From contig NZ_JALBFU010000001.1 of assembly GCF_022662575.1 (NCBI RefSeq), positions 57,188-121,187 of the forward strand: a DNA stretch of 64,000 bases, given 5' to 3'. Shown piece after piece: positions 8,766 through 16,817 of this stretch. Origin of the DNA: Luteimonas aquatica. GTDB lineage: Bacteria > Pseudomonadota > Gammaproteobacteria > Xanthomonadales > Xanthomonadaceae. Both the position numbers and the translations under genes were made by a program. The notes beneath the pieces are model-generated. The model worked only from the letters and a program-made list of their open reading frames with translations, ran no database searches and was not told the DNA's origin. The number at the start of each line of letters is the position of its first letter. The first letter of the stretch is position 1.

Positions 8766-10625
8766 GTGAGCATCCGACAGCTTCCCGACACCCTCATCAA
8801 CCAGATCGCCGCGGGCGAGGTCGTCGAACGGCCCGCCTCCGTGGTCAAGGAACTGGTCGAGAACGCGCTCGACGCGGGCGCCCGCCGCATCGACATCGAC
8901 CTGGAGGAGGGTGGCGTGCGCCTGATCCGCGTGCGCGACGACGGCGGCGGCATCGCCGCCGACGAGCTGCCGCTGGCGGTCTCCCGCCACGCCACCAGCA
9001 AGATCGCATCGCTCGACGATCTCGAATCGGTCGCCACGCTGGGCTTTCGCGGCGAGGCGCTGCCCTCGATCGCCTCGGTCAGCCGGTTCGTGCTCAGCTC
9101 GCGCCGCGAGGACGACGAACGCGGTGCGGCGCTGCAGGTGGAGGGCGGCAGCGTCGGCGCGCCGGCGCCCAAGGCGCACCCGCGCGGCACCACGGTCGAG
9201 GTGCGCGACCTGTTCTACAACGTGCCGGCGCGGCGCAAGTTCCTGCGCGCCGAGCGCACCGAGCTCGGCCACATCGAGGAATGGCTGCGTTCGCTGGCGC
9301 TGGCGCGCCCGGACGTGGAGCTGCGCGTCTCGCACAACGGCAAGCCGTCGCGGCGGTATCGTGGCTTTTCGGAAGCGGGGGCAGGCCGCGAACTGTTCTC
9401 CGGCGAACGCCTCACCGAGACGCTGGGCGACGAATTCGCCAAGCATGTGCTGCGCATCGAGCACGAGGCGGCGGGCCTGCGCCTGCATGGCTGGATCGCG
9501 CAGCCGGTGTACTCGCGCGCCAGCGCCGACCAGCAGTACCTCTACGTCAACGGCCGCAGCGTGCGCGACCGCAATGTCGCGCATGCCGTGAAGCAGGCCT
9601 ACGCCGACGTGCTGTTCCACGGCCGCCAGCCGGCGTACGTGCTGTTCCTGGAACTGGACCCGACGCGGGTCGACGTCAACGTGCATCCGGCCAAGCATGA
9701 GGTGCGCTTCCGCGATTCGCGCCTGATCCACGATTTCGTCTACCGCACCCTGCACGAGGCCCTGTCGCAGACGCGCGCGGGCATGGGCGTGGCGGTGTCC
9801 ACCGACGCCTCGCAGCCGGCGGCGATGGCCGAAGGCTATGCGCGCGGCGCGCCGGCCTGGCCGTCGAACGGCGGGTCGTTTTCCTCGTCGCAGGCCGGCC
9901 TGTCGCTGCGCGTGCACGAGGCGGGCGCCGCCTATGCCGCGCTCTACGGCGATGGGGCCGCGGCGCCTTCAATGCGGGCGACGCCGGGCCAGGCGCCGGT
10001 GGTGGCCAACTACGGCCTGCCCGAGACGCGCGACGACAGCGTGCCGCCGCTGGGCTACGCCATCGCGCAGCTGCATGGCATCTACGTGCTGGCCGAGACC
10101 GCGGACGGCCTGATCGTGGTCGACATGCACGCCGCGCACGAGCGCATCGGCTACGAGAAGCTCAAGAACGCGCACGACGGCGAGGGCCTGCGTACCCAGC
10201 CTCTGCTGGTGCCGCGCAGCGTGGCGGTGAGCGAGCGCGAGGCGGACATCGCCGAGCGCGAGGCCGCGACGCTGGCCGAGCTCGGCTTCGAGCTTTCGCG
10301 CACCGGGCCGCAGTCGCTGCTGCTGCGCAGCGTCCCGGCGCTGCTCGCCAACGGCGACACCGAGGCGCTGCTGCGCGACGTGCTGACCGACCTGCGCGAA
10401 CACGGCGAGAGCCTGCGCGTGAAGTCCGCGCGCGACGAGCTGCTCTCGACCATGGCCTGCCACGGCGCGGTGCGCGCCAACCGGCGCCTCACGGTGCCGG
10501 AAATGAACGCGTTGCTGCGCGAGATGGAAGCCACAGAGCGTTCGGGGCAATGCAATCACGGGCGCCCGACCTGGGCGCGCTTCACCCTGTCGGAAATCGA
10601 CCGCTGGTTCCTGCGAGGACGCTGA
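8766..10625 (+). CDS. mutL: DNA mismatch repair protein MutL
   Basis: Links mismatch recognition by MutS to strand incision. The 619-residue protein starts [20 protein letters not shown]. It has the GHKL ATPase motifs [23 protein letters not shown] and the DVNVHPAK region, a variable linker from about 330 to 430, and a C-terminal dimerisation domain. That domain contains [12 protein letters not shown], which fits the endonuclease pattern DQHA(X)2E(X)4E with Met for Gln, plus a late CNHGRPT. This suggests a nicking MutL, unlike the E. coli type. GTG 8766 is chosen over TTG 8760 because it gives the family N-terminus. No Shine-Dalgarno sequence precedes it. Confidence 0.95.
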   Translation: MSIRQLPDTLINQIAAGEVVERPASVVKELVENALDAGARRIDIDLEEGGVRLIRVRDDGGGIAADELPLAVSRHATSKIASLDDLESVATLGFRGEALPSIASVSRFVLSSRREDDERGAALQVEGGSVGAPAPKAHPRGTTVEVRDLFYNVPARRKFLRAERTELGHIEEWLRSLALARPDVELRVSHNGKPSRRYRGFSEAGAGRELFSGERLTETLGDEFAKHVLRIEHEAAGLRLHGWIAQPVYSRASADQQYLYVNGRSVRDRNVAHAVKQAYADVLFHGRQPAYVLFLELDPTRVDVNVHPAKHEVRFRDSRLIHDFVYRTLHEALSQTRAGMGVAVSTDASQPAAMAEGYARGAPAWPSNGGSFSSSQAGLSLRVHEAGAAYAALYGDGAAAPSMRATPGQAPVVANYGLPETRDDSVPPLGYAIAQLHGIYVLAETADGLIVVDMHAAHERIGYEKLKNAHDGEGLRTQPLLVPRSVAVSEREADIAEREAATLAELGFELSRTGPQSLLLRSVPALLANGDTEALLRDVLTDLREHGESLRVKSARDELLSTMACHGAVRANRRLTVPEMNALLREMEATERSGQCNHGRPTWARFTLSEIDRWFLRGR

Positions 10626-10627
10626 CG

Positions 10628-11560
10628 ATGCGCAAGACGATGCTGTGGCTGTTGTTGTGCGGCGGCGCGCTCGCGGCCTGCGGCGAATCGCCGCGGCCGC
10701 CTGCCGCGGCCTCGGCCAAGGACGCCAACGCCGGCTTCCGGGCGGAGGAGAACGCCTGGCGCCAGCAGCGGCGCGAGAATCTGCTCAGGCCCGACGGCTG
10801 GACCAGCCTGATCGGCCTGCACTGGATCCAGCTCAAGGCCCACTTCCTGGGCAGCAGCCCGGGCAGCGGCATCCGCCTGGCCAAGGGACCGGAGAAGATG
10901 GGCCTGCTGCAGCAGCAGGACGGCAAGCTGTTCTTCACGCCCGAGCGGGGCGCGGAGTTGACGCTCGACGACCAGCCGCTCAAGGGCCGGGTGCAGCTGT
11001 TCGACGACAAGAGCGAGTCGCCGAGCGTGATCGGTTTCGACCAGGGCAAGGGCAAGCTGACGGTGATCGAGCGCGGCGGGCGCCACGCGCTGCGCGTGAA
11101 GCACGCCGACGCGGACACCCGCACCGGCTTCGCCGGCCTGGACTACTGGCCCGCCGATCCGTCGTGGAAGATCGAAGGCAGGTTCGTGGCCAATGCGCCG
11201 GGCAAGACCCTGCCGATCCCCGACATCATCGGCGACACCAACGACATCCCCAATCCGGGCGCCGTGGAATTCCAGCGCGGCGGCAAGACCTACCGCATCG
11301 AGGCGCTGGACGAGGGCGACGGCAGCCTGTTCCTGATCTTCGCCGACCGCACCAACGGCCACGGCAGCTACGGCGCCGGGCGCTTCCTCGATGCCGGCAA
11401 GCCCGACGCCGCCGGCAAGGTGGTGCTGGATTTCAATCGCGCCTACAACCCGCCGTGCGCCTTCACGCCGTTCGCCACCTGTCCGCTGCCGCCGCCGGAG
11501 AACCGGCTCGACCTCGCGGTCTTGGCCGGGGAGAAGCAGTACGGCGGACTCAAGCATTGA
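10628..11560 (+). CDS. DUF1684 family lipoprotein
   Basis: A 310-residue predicted lipoprotein: the N-terminus MRKTMLWLLLCGGALAAC ends in a lipobox with Cys at about residue 18. The body matches the DUF1684 pattern: WRQQRRENLLRPDGWTSLIG early, then GGKTYRIEAL and the C-terminal FNRAYNPPCAFTPFATCPLP, a highly conserved signature of this family. Biochemical function is unknown. It begins 2 bp after the mutL stop, so it is probably cotranscribed with mutL. Confidence 0.8.
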   Translation: MRKTMLWLLLCGGALAACGESPRPPAAASAKDANAGFRAEENAWRQQRRENLLRPDGWTSLIGLHWIQLKAHFLGSSPGSGIRLAKGPEKMGLLQQQDGKLFFTPERGAELTLDDQPLKGRVQLFDDKSESPSVIGFDQGKGKLTVIERGGRHALRVKHADADTRTGFAGLDYWPADPSWKIEGRFVANAPGKTLPIPDIIGDTNDIPNPGAVEFQRGGKTYRIEALDEGDGSLFLIFADRTNGHGSYGAGRFLDAGKPDAAGKVVLDFNRAYNPPCAFTPFATCPLPPPENRLDLAVLAGEKQYGGLKH

Positions 11561-11579
11561 CCGCCAGGAGCCCATGCGC

Positions 11580-12623
11580 ATGATTCCGATCGCCAAATGG
11601 CGCGTCGCCCTCCTGCCGCTGGCCGCCGCCTGCGCACTGCTGGTCGGCGCCGTCGCCGCACAGACGCCCGTGCCGCCGACGGCCCCGCCGCCGCCGACCG
11701 AGGCGATCGTGCTGGCGCCGCCGCAAGATCCGCCGCTGCCGCTGCTGTGGAAGGTCTCGGACGCGGACAACGCGGTCTACCTGCTCGGTTCCTTCCACCT
11801 GCTCAAGCCGGACGACTATCCGCTGTCGGCGGACGTGAACCGCGCCTTCGCCGACGCCAAGGCGCTGGTGTTCGAACTGGGACCGGACGAGATGTCCTCG
11901 CCGCAGCTGGGCCTGCGCATGGCGCAGGCGGCGATGCGGCTGGACGGCAAGACGCTGGACAGCGATCTTTCGCCGCAACTGCGCGACAAGCTCAAGGGCT
12001 GGGCGGACGCCAACCAGGGCGCCCTGGAGCAGATCGGCATGCCGGCGCAGGCGCTGCAGCGCTTCGAGCCCTGGTACGCGGGGCTGCTGATCACGCTGAT
12101 CGAGATGAACAAGTACGGCCTCGACGCCAAGCTCGGCCTCGACCAGCATTTCATCGCCGCCGCGGCCGCGGCGAAGAAGCCGGCCTCGGGCCTGGAGACG
12201 GCCGACGAGCAGATCGCCTTCCTCGACGGCATGAGCCGGGAGGAGCAGTTGCAGTTCCTCGACGAGGCCATCACCGAGGCCGGGGAGGGCAACCAGCAGA
12301 TCGAGCAGATGCATAGCGCCTGGCGCACCGCCGACGAGGCCAGGCTGTGGAACGAGATGGCCGGCGAGATGAAGCGCGACTATCCGCGCCTGTACCAGCG
12401 CATCAACGTCGAGCGCAACGACGCCTGGGTGCCGAAGATCGAAAGCCTGCTGAGCGCGCCGGGCACCGACGACAAGATGGTCGTGGTCGGCACGCTGCAC
12501 CTGCTCGGCGAGGACGGCATCGTCGAGAAGCTGCGCGCGAAGGGCTATACGGTCGAGCGCATCTGCTCGGCCTGCAAGCTGGCGGAAGAGCCGGCGCACC
12601 GCAAGAAGCCGCGCGCCCAGTAA
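11580..12623 (+). CDS. TraB/GumN family protein
   Basis: A 347-residue exported protein with an N-terminal signal segment (about residues 1-28) and a Pro-rich spacer. The TraB/GumN fold motifs are YLLGSFHLLKPDDYPL near residue 64 and the C-terminal VVVGTLHLLGEDGIVEKL. Family members resemble TIKI-type metalloproteases, but the bacterial role is unclear; the name comes from a gene next to the xanthan cluster. ATG 11580 stands 9 nt after AGGAG; an in-frame ATG at 11574 is only 3 nt away from it. The C-terminus is Lys/Arg-rich with Cys-x-x-Cys (CSAC). Confidence 0.82.
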   Translation: MIPIAKWRVALLPLAAACALLVGAVAAQTPVPPTAPPPPTEAIVLAPPQDPPLPLLWKVSDADNAVYLLGSFHLLKPDDYPLSADVNRAFADAKALVFELGPDEMSSPQLGLRMAQAAMRLDGKTLDSDLSPQLRDKLKGWADANQGALEQIGMPAQALQRFEPWYAGLLITLIEMNKYGLDAKLGLDQHFIAAAAAAKKPASGLETADEQIAFLDGMSREEQLQFLDEAITEAGEGNQQIEQMHSAWRTADEARLWNEMAGEMKRDYPRLYQRINVERNDAWVPKIESLLSAPGTDDKMVVVGTLHLLGEDGIVEKLRAKGYTVERICSACKLAEEPAHRKKPRAQ

Positions 12624-12646
12624 GGCGCCGCCGGCCGCCCTCCCGT

Positions 12647-12668
12647 CATTCCGGCTCATGCCGGAATG
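12647..12668. terminator. Short hairpin between convergent genes
   Basis: CATTCCGGC (12647-12655) and GCCGGAATG (12660-12668) form a perfect 9-bp stem with a TCAT loop. It lies between the GumN-family gene (stop 12623) and the ferredoxin gene (stop 12675). There is no T-tract. The sequence resembles small REP-like hairpins, but a second full copy was not seen in the window. Confidence 0.5.
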
Positions 12669-12674
12669 GGGTGC

Positions 12675-13076
12675 TCAGGCGGCCACCATCTCGATGCAAT
12701 CCACCGGACAGGCGGGCACGCACAGCTCGCAGCCGGTGCACAGCGGTTCGAGCACGGTGTGCATCAGCTTGGAGGCCCCGACGATCGCGTCCACCGGGCA
12801 GGCCTGGATGCATTTGGTGCAGCCGATGCAGTCGGCCTCGATCACCACGGCGACGATCGCCGGCTTGTGCGCGCCGCGTGCGCGGTCGTAGGGCCTGGCC
12901 GGCACGCCCAGCAGGTTCGCCAGGGCGCGCGCGCCGGCGTCGCCGCCCGGCGGACAGCGATCGATCCCGGCCTCGCCGTGCGCCATCGCCTCGGCATAGG
13001 GGCGGCAGCCGTCGAAGCCGCACTGTCCGCACTGGGTCTGCGGCAGGAGGCGGTCGATGCGGTCGGTCAGGTTCAT
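12675..13076 (-). CDS. RnfB-like (RsxB-like) ferredoxin, soluble short form
   Basis: A 133-residue iron-sulfur protein. The N-terminal [15 protein letters not shown] plus a downstream Cys (RCPPGG) matches the four-Cys cluster of RnfB/RsxB. Two C-terminal ferredoxin motifs follow, [16 protein letters not shown] and [18 protein letters not shown], each able to bind [4Fe-4S]. It lacks the N-terminal membrane helix of full-length RnfB, and no other rnf genes are near. It follows metG by 79 bp on the same strand. A role as a small electron carrier is inferred; its partner is unknown. Confidence 0.85.
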   Translation of the reverse strand: MNLTDRIDRLLPQTQCGQCGFDGCRPYAEAMAHGEAGIDRCPPGGDAGARALANLLGVPARPYDRARGAHKPAIVAVVIEADCIGCTKCIQACPVDAIVGASKLMHTVLEPLCTGCELCVPACPVDCIEMVAA

Positions 13077-13155
13077 GCCGGCGCGGTGCGGAGTGCTCGC
13101 GGTCGATCTGCCGGCGCGTTTCGCGGATGCGTTGCCGGAACGCGCCGTCGCGGGC

Positions 13156-15204
13156 TCAGCGGACGGGCATGCCCGGCTGCGCGCCGGCGTCGGCGTCGAG
13201 CAGCTTCAGCTCGCCGCCGTCGAAGCCCGCGGACAGGATCATGCCTTCGCTCATGCCGAAGCGCATCTTGCGCGGCGCGAGGTTGGCGATGAAGACCACG
13301 TTGCGCCCGATCAGCCGTTCCGGCTCGCCGTAGCTGGCGCGGATGCCGGAGAAGATCTGGCGGCGTCCCAGCTCGCCCGCGTCCAGCTCGAAGCGCAGCA
13401 GCTTGTCCGAGCCTTCGACGAAGGCGCAGGCCAGCACCTTGCCGATGCGCAGGTCGAGCTTGCCGAAATCCTCGATGCCGACCGTCCCGGCCTGCGCGGG
13501 CGCGGCGCTCGCCGCGGCGGGCTTGGCGGGCGGGCTTGCGGGCTCGCTCGGGGCGAGGGTGTCCTGGCTGGCGTCGGTCATGGCTTGGGTCTGTTTCGGG
13601 TCGATGCGGGTGAACAACGGGGTATAGGGACGGATCGCGCGGTCCAGCAGCGGCGCGTCCAGGGCGTCCCAGCGGTCGAGGGGCGCGTCGAGGAATTCGG
13701 CGATCTGCCGCGCCATCGCCGGCAGCACCGGCGCCAGTGCCGCGGACAGCACGCGGAACAGGTTCAGCCCCTGCGTGCAGACCTGCTGCAGTTCGTCGTC
13801 GGCGCCGGCCTGCTTGGCCAGCACCCACGGCTTGCGTTCGTCGATGTAGCGGTTGGCCTCGTCCGCCAGCGCCATGGTCGCGCGCAGCGCCGAGGCGGGG
13901 TCGTTGCGCTCGTAGGCCTCGCGCACCGGGCCGAGGGCCTGCACGAAACGGGCATAGGTCGGCGACTCGGGCAGGGCGGCGGCGAGCCGGCCGCCGAAAC
14001 GCTTCTCCACGAAACCGGCGCAGCGGCTGGCCAGATTGACGAACTTGCCGACCACGTCGGAGTTCACGCGGGCGACGAAATCGGCGAGGTTCAGGTCGAG
14101 ATCGTCGACGCCGCCGGAGGACTTCGCGGCGTAGTAGTAGCGCAGCGCTTCCGGCGGCAGCCCGACGTCGAGGTAGGTGCGCGCCATGATGAAGGTGCCG
14201 CGCGACTTGGACATCTTGGCGCCGTTCACCGTCAGGTAGCCGTTGACGTGCAGGCGCGTGGGCGCGCGGAAGCCCGCGCCATGCAGCACCGCCGGCCAGA
14301 ACAGGCCGTGGAAGTTGACGATGTCCTTGCCGATGAAGTGATGCATCTCGGCCGCGCTGTCGCGCGCCAGGTAATCGAAGAAATTCAGGCCCTCTCGTTC
14401 GCAAAGCGCCTGGAAACTGCTCAGATAGCCGATCGGCGCGTCCAGCCACACGTACAGGAACTTGCCCGGATGCCCGGGAATCTGGAAGCCGAAGTAGGGC
14501 GCGTCGCGCGAGATGTCCCAGGCGCGCAGGCCGCCTTCGCCGTCCAGCCATTCCTGCAGCTTGGCCTTGACGCCCGGCACGGCGACATCGCCCGCCAGCC
14601 ATTGGCGCAGGAAGGCGTCGAACTGCCCGACCTCGAAGAAGAAATGCTCCGACTCGCGCAGCTCCGGGGTCGCGCCGCTGACCACCGAGTAGGGCGATTT
14701 CAGGTCGGTCGGCGAATACGTGGCGCCGCAGTTCTCGCAGTTGTCGCCGTACTGGTCCGGCGTGCCGCAGTTGGGGCAGGTGCCCTTGACGTAGCGGTCG
14801 GGCAGGAACATGCCCTTCACCGGGTCGTACAGCTGCGCCACCGAGCGCCGCGAAATATGTCCGGCCGCGTCGAGCTTGACGTAGAACGCCTCGGTCAAGG
14901 CGCGGTTGCGCTCGGAATTGGTCGAGTCGTAGTGGTCGAAGGCCACGCCGAACGCGGCGAAATCGCGCTCGTGGCTGGCCTGGATGCCGGCGATGAACTG
15001 CTCCGGCGAGACCCCGGCCTTTTCCGCCGCCAGCATGATCGGCGTGCCATGGGTGTCGTCGGCGCAGACGTAGTGGACGGTCTCGCCCGCCATGCGTCGC
15101 GCCCGCACCCAGATGTCGGTCTGGACATAGCCCACCAGGTGGCCGATGTGCAGCGGGCCGTTGGCGTAGGGCAGGGCGGTGGTGACGAGCGCGGTGCGGG
15201 ACAT
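13156..15204 (-). CDS. metG: Methionyl-tRNA synthetase
   Basis: Charges tRNA-Met with methionine. The 682-residue class I synthetase has [17 protein letters not shown] (HIGH motif) at residues 10-26. A zinc knuckle [18 protein letters not shown] lies near residue 143 and KMSKSRGT near residue 330. An Ala/Pro-rich linker (about 545-575) leads to a C-terminal EMAP/Trbp111-type tRNA-binding and dimerisation domain ([17 protein letters not shown]). The length suits the long dimeric bacterial form. It is divergent from the chalcone-isomerase-like gene with a 254-bp spacer. Confidence 0.96.
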   Translation of the reverse strand: MSRTALVTTALPYANGPLHIGHLVGYVQTDIWVRARRMAGETVHYVCADDTHGTPIMLAAEKAGVSPEQFIAGIQASHERDFAAFGVAFDHYDSTNSERNRALTEAFYVKLDAAGHISRRSVAQLYDPVKGMFLPDRYVKGTCPNCGTPDQYGDNCENCGATYSPTDLKSPYSVVSGATPELRESEHFFFEVGQFDAFLRQWLAGDVAVPGVKAKLQEWLDGEGGLRAWDISRDAPYFGFQIPGHPGKFLYVWLDAPIGYLSSFQALCEREGLNFFDYLARDSAAEMHHFIGKDIVNFHGLFWPAVLHGAGFRAPTRLHVNGYLTVNGAKMSKSRGTFIMARTYLDVGLPPEALRYYYAAKSSGGVDDLDLNLADFVARVNSDVVGKFVNLASRCAGFVEKRFGGRLAAALPESPTYARFVQALGPVREAYERNDPASALRATMALADEANRYIDERKPWVLAKQAGADDELQQVCTQGLNLFRVLSAALAPVLPAMARQIAEFLDAPLDRWDALDAPLLDRAIRPYTPLFTRIDPKQTQAMTDASQDTLAPSEPASPPAKPAAASAAPAQAGTVGIEDFGKLDLRIGKVLACAFVEGSDKLLRFELDAGELGRRQIFSGIRASYGEPERLIGRNVVFIANLAPRKMRFGMSEGMILSAGFDGGELKLLDADAGAQPGMPVR

Positions 15205-15231
15205 GATTCGACGGCGTGGGAAGGCCCGGGG

Positions 15232-15237
15232 ATTATC
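15232..15237 (-). promoter_or_regulatory. Putative -10 box for metG
   Basis: On the minus strand GATAAT stands about 28 nt before the metG ATG and would give a leader of about 20 nt. The rest of the 254-bp spacer up to 15458 holds no convincing ORF; a TATGTT (15360-15365) could serve the rightward gene. Confidence 0.4.
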
Positions 15238-15458
15238 ACATGCGCGCCGGACGGGGTCTTGCGGACAGTGCGGTGCCTACGCGCGCCCAGGGCGGCCGGC
15301 CGTGCGGAACGGCTGCGTTCAGGCCGCCGGGAGGAGGATTCCAGCGCGCGACGGCCATGCTATGTTCCGCGTGACTCGATCTCCGGGAGGGGGCGGGTGC
15401 AGATGCCGCCGCCTCGGGCGGAGCAGGTTTCGACCACATCGATTGGAGTCCCAAGCAC

Positions 15459-16025
15459 ATGAAACGCGTCGTCTTATCCCTCTTGCTGGCCGGCACCACC
15501 GCCACCGCCTTCGCCGCCCAGGTCTCCGGCGTGAAGCTGGAGGACTCGGTGACCGTCGGCGGAACCCCGCTGGTGCTCAATGGCGCCGGCGTGCGCTCGA
15601 AGTACGCGATGTTCAAGGTCTACGTGATCGGCCTGTACGTGCAGGCCAAGACCAAGGACGGCAGCGCCATCCAGAACGCCAAGGAGCCGCGTCGCGCGGT
15701 CCTGGTGATGAAGCGCGACCTCGAGGCCGCCACGCTGTCCGAGGCCTTCCACGAAGGCCTGGAGAACAGCCTGAGCGCCGCCGAGTTCAACGCCCTCAAG
15801 CCGCAGATCGCCGAGCTCGACAAGCTGTTCAAGCAGGTCGGCAACGTGAAGGAGGGCGACCGCCTGACGCTGGACTTCAGCGCGGAAGGCAGCACCACCT
15901 TCGGCTACAAGGGCCGCCAGCTCGACGAGATCCGCAGCCCGCAGCTGGCCTCGGCCCTGCTTGGCCTGTGGGTCGGCAAGAAGCCGGTGCAGGACGACCT
16001 GAAGACCGCGTTGCTGAAAGGCTGA
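15459..16025 (+). CDS. Exported chalcone isomerase-like domain protein
   Basis: A 188-residue protein with a signal peptide (MKRVVLSLLLAGTTATAFAA) and a chalcone-isomerase-like fold. The family pattern is visible in LVLNGAGVRSKYAMFKVYVI and GLYVQAKTKDGSAI, and in the later SAEGSTTFGYKGRQ. Bacterial members are exported, and activity on flavonoids is not established for them. GGAG stands 10 nt before the ATG. A hairpin at 16177-16196 may end the transcript. Confidence 0.82.
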   Translation: MKRVVLSLLLAGTTATAFAAQVSGVKLEDSVTVGGTPLVLNGAGVRSKYAMFKVYVIGLYVQAKTKDGSAIQNAKEPRRAVLVMKRDLEAATLSEAFHEGLENSLSAAEFNALKPQIAELDKLFKQVGNVKEGDRLTLDFSAEGSTTFGYKGRQLDEIRSPQLASALLGLWVGKKPVQDDLKTALLKG

Positions 16026-16072
16026 GGCATCGCACCCACCGGGCGCCCATGAGGCGTCCGGTGGACGGCGGG

Positions 16073-16108
16073 CATGCTGCCGTCGATGGCCATGTTGCCG
16101 TCGATGGC
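16073..16108. repeat. Two tandem 18-bp direct repeats
   Basis: Units 16073-16090 and 16091-16108 (CATGCTGCCGTCGATGGC) differ at one base. They lie in the 224-bp spacer between the chalcone-isomerase-like gene and the DUF2147 gene. A short open frame on the minus strand crosses them, but nothing supports its expression. Confidence 0.7.
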
Positions 16109-16176
16109 GGGCCGGATGATCCAGGCCGACAGAGCGCCGCCCGCGATCGCGGCTGGGTTCTTAATTCCTCGCATCG

Positions 16177-16196
16177 CCGATGCCCATCGGCATCGG
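16177..16196. terminator. Hairpin between convergent genes
   Basis: CCGATGCC and GGCATCGG form a perfect 8-bp stem with a 4-nt CATC loop. It lies between the convergent chalcone-isomerase-like and DUF2147 genes; on the minus strand an A/T-richer patch (GGAATTAAG) follows. A terminator role is inferred. Confidence 0.45.
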
Positions 16197-16249
16197 TACC
16201 CGCATCCGTCGCGGCCGGCCGCTCCCCGGCACCGTCGGTCGTTTGACGC

Positions 16250-16684
16250 TTATTGGCGCAACCAGACCTGCTGCCGGCAAATGAAGGCGATGCAGCCCGA
16301 CATGCCGAGCTTCTGCCCGCCGTCCAGCAGTTCCAGCTTGGACTTGTAGGTCTTGCCCTTTTCCGGATCGAGCACGGTACCGCCGCTCCAGATCTTCCCG
16401 TCCTGCTTCAGTCCCCACAGGATGGTCATGCCCTTGACCGGCTTGTTCCTGTTGGAGCCCTCGCATTTCTCGCACAGCGGATTCGGTCCGTGCTCGGATT
16501 GCAGGATCTCCACCACCTTGCCCTGCAGCGTGCCGTTGGACGCCTGCGAAATCTCCACGATCGACTTCACCTTGCCGGTCTCGTCGTCGACGGTCTTCCA
16601 GCGGCCGACCGGGGAGTTCTGGGCGAAGGCGGCGGTAGACGGCAGTGCCAGCATCAGCAGGCAGACTAGGGATTGCAGGCGCAT
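16250..16684 (-). CDS. DUF2147 domain exported protein
   Basis: A 144-residue protein with a signal peptide (MRLQSLVCLLMLALPSTAAF) and the DUF2147 pattern: SPVGRWKTVDDETGKVKSIV early, CEKCEG in the middle, MTILWGLKQDGKIWSGG, and LDPEKGKTYKSKLEL near the end. It has four cysteines, two in CEKC. The family is widespread in Proteobacteria and Bacteroidetes and its function is unknown. It lies downstream of the TonB receptor gene but behind a terminator hairpin, so it probably has its own promoter in 16685-16770. Confidence 0.85.
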   Translation of the reverse strand: MRLQSLVCLLMLALPSTAAFAQNSPVGRWKTVDDETGKVKSIVEISQASNGTLQGKVVEILQSEHGPNPLCEKCEGSNRNKPVKGMTILWGLKQDGKIWSGGTVLDPEKGKTYKSKLELLDGGQKLGMSGCIAFICRQQVWLRQ

Positions 16685-16779
16685 TTCTCACTCCTGGGAA
16701 AGGGACCGACGCCGCTAGCGTACCCGATGCGGGATGCGGCGGCTTTGGCCGCTGGCCATTTTGCGACGCCCCAAAAGAA

Positions 16780-16803
16780 GAAGCCCGGCTTTCGCCGGGC
16801 TTC
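16780..16803 (-). terminator. Rho-independent terminator of the first TonB receptor gene
   Basis: On the minus strand a perfect 10-bp stem (GAAGCCCGGC arms, 4-nt GAAA loop) is followed by TTCTTTTGG, a T-rich tail. It begins 15 nt after the receptor stop codon. This is the most canonical terminator in the window. Confidence 0.85.
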
Positions 16804-16817
16804 CTGGGTTGCATGCA

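Noticed and set aside
7023-9917. A minus-strand open frame of over 900 codons opposite amiC and mutL
   Set aside because: Third-position GC bias of the true genes removes stops on the opposite strand. No start signal or motif supports it.
15905-16174. Short minus-strand ORF overlapping the 3' end of the chalcone-isomerase-like gene
   Set aside because: It overlaps a supported gene for more than half its length, has no clear ribosome binding site, and owes part of its sequence to the 18-bp repeat.
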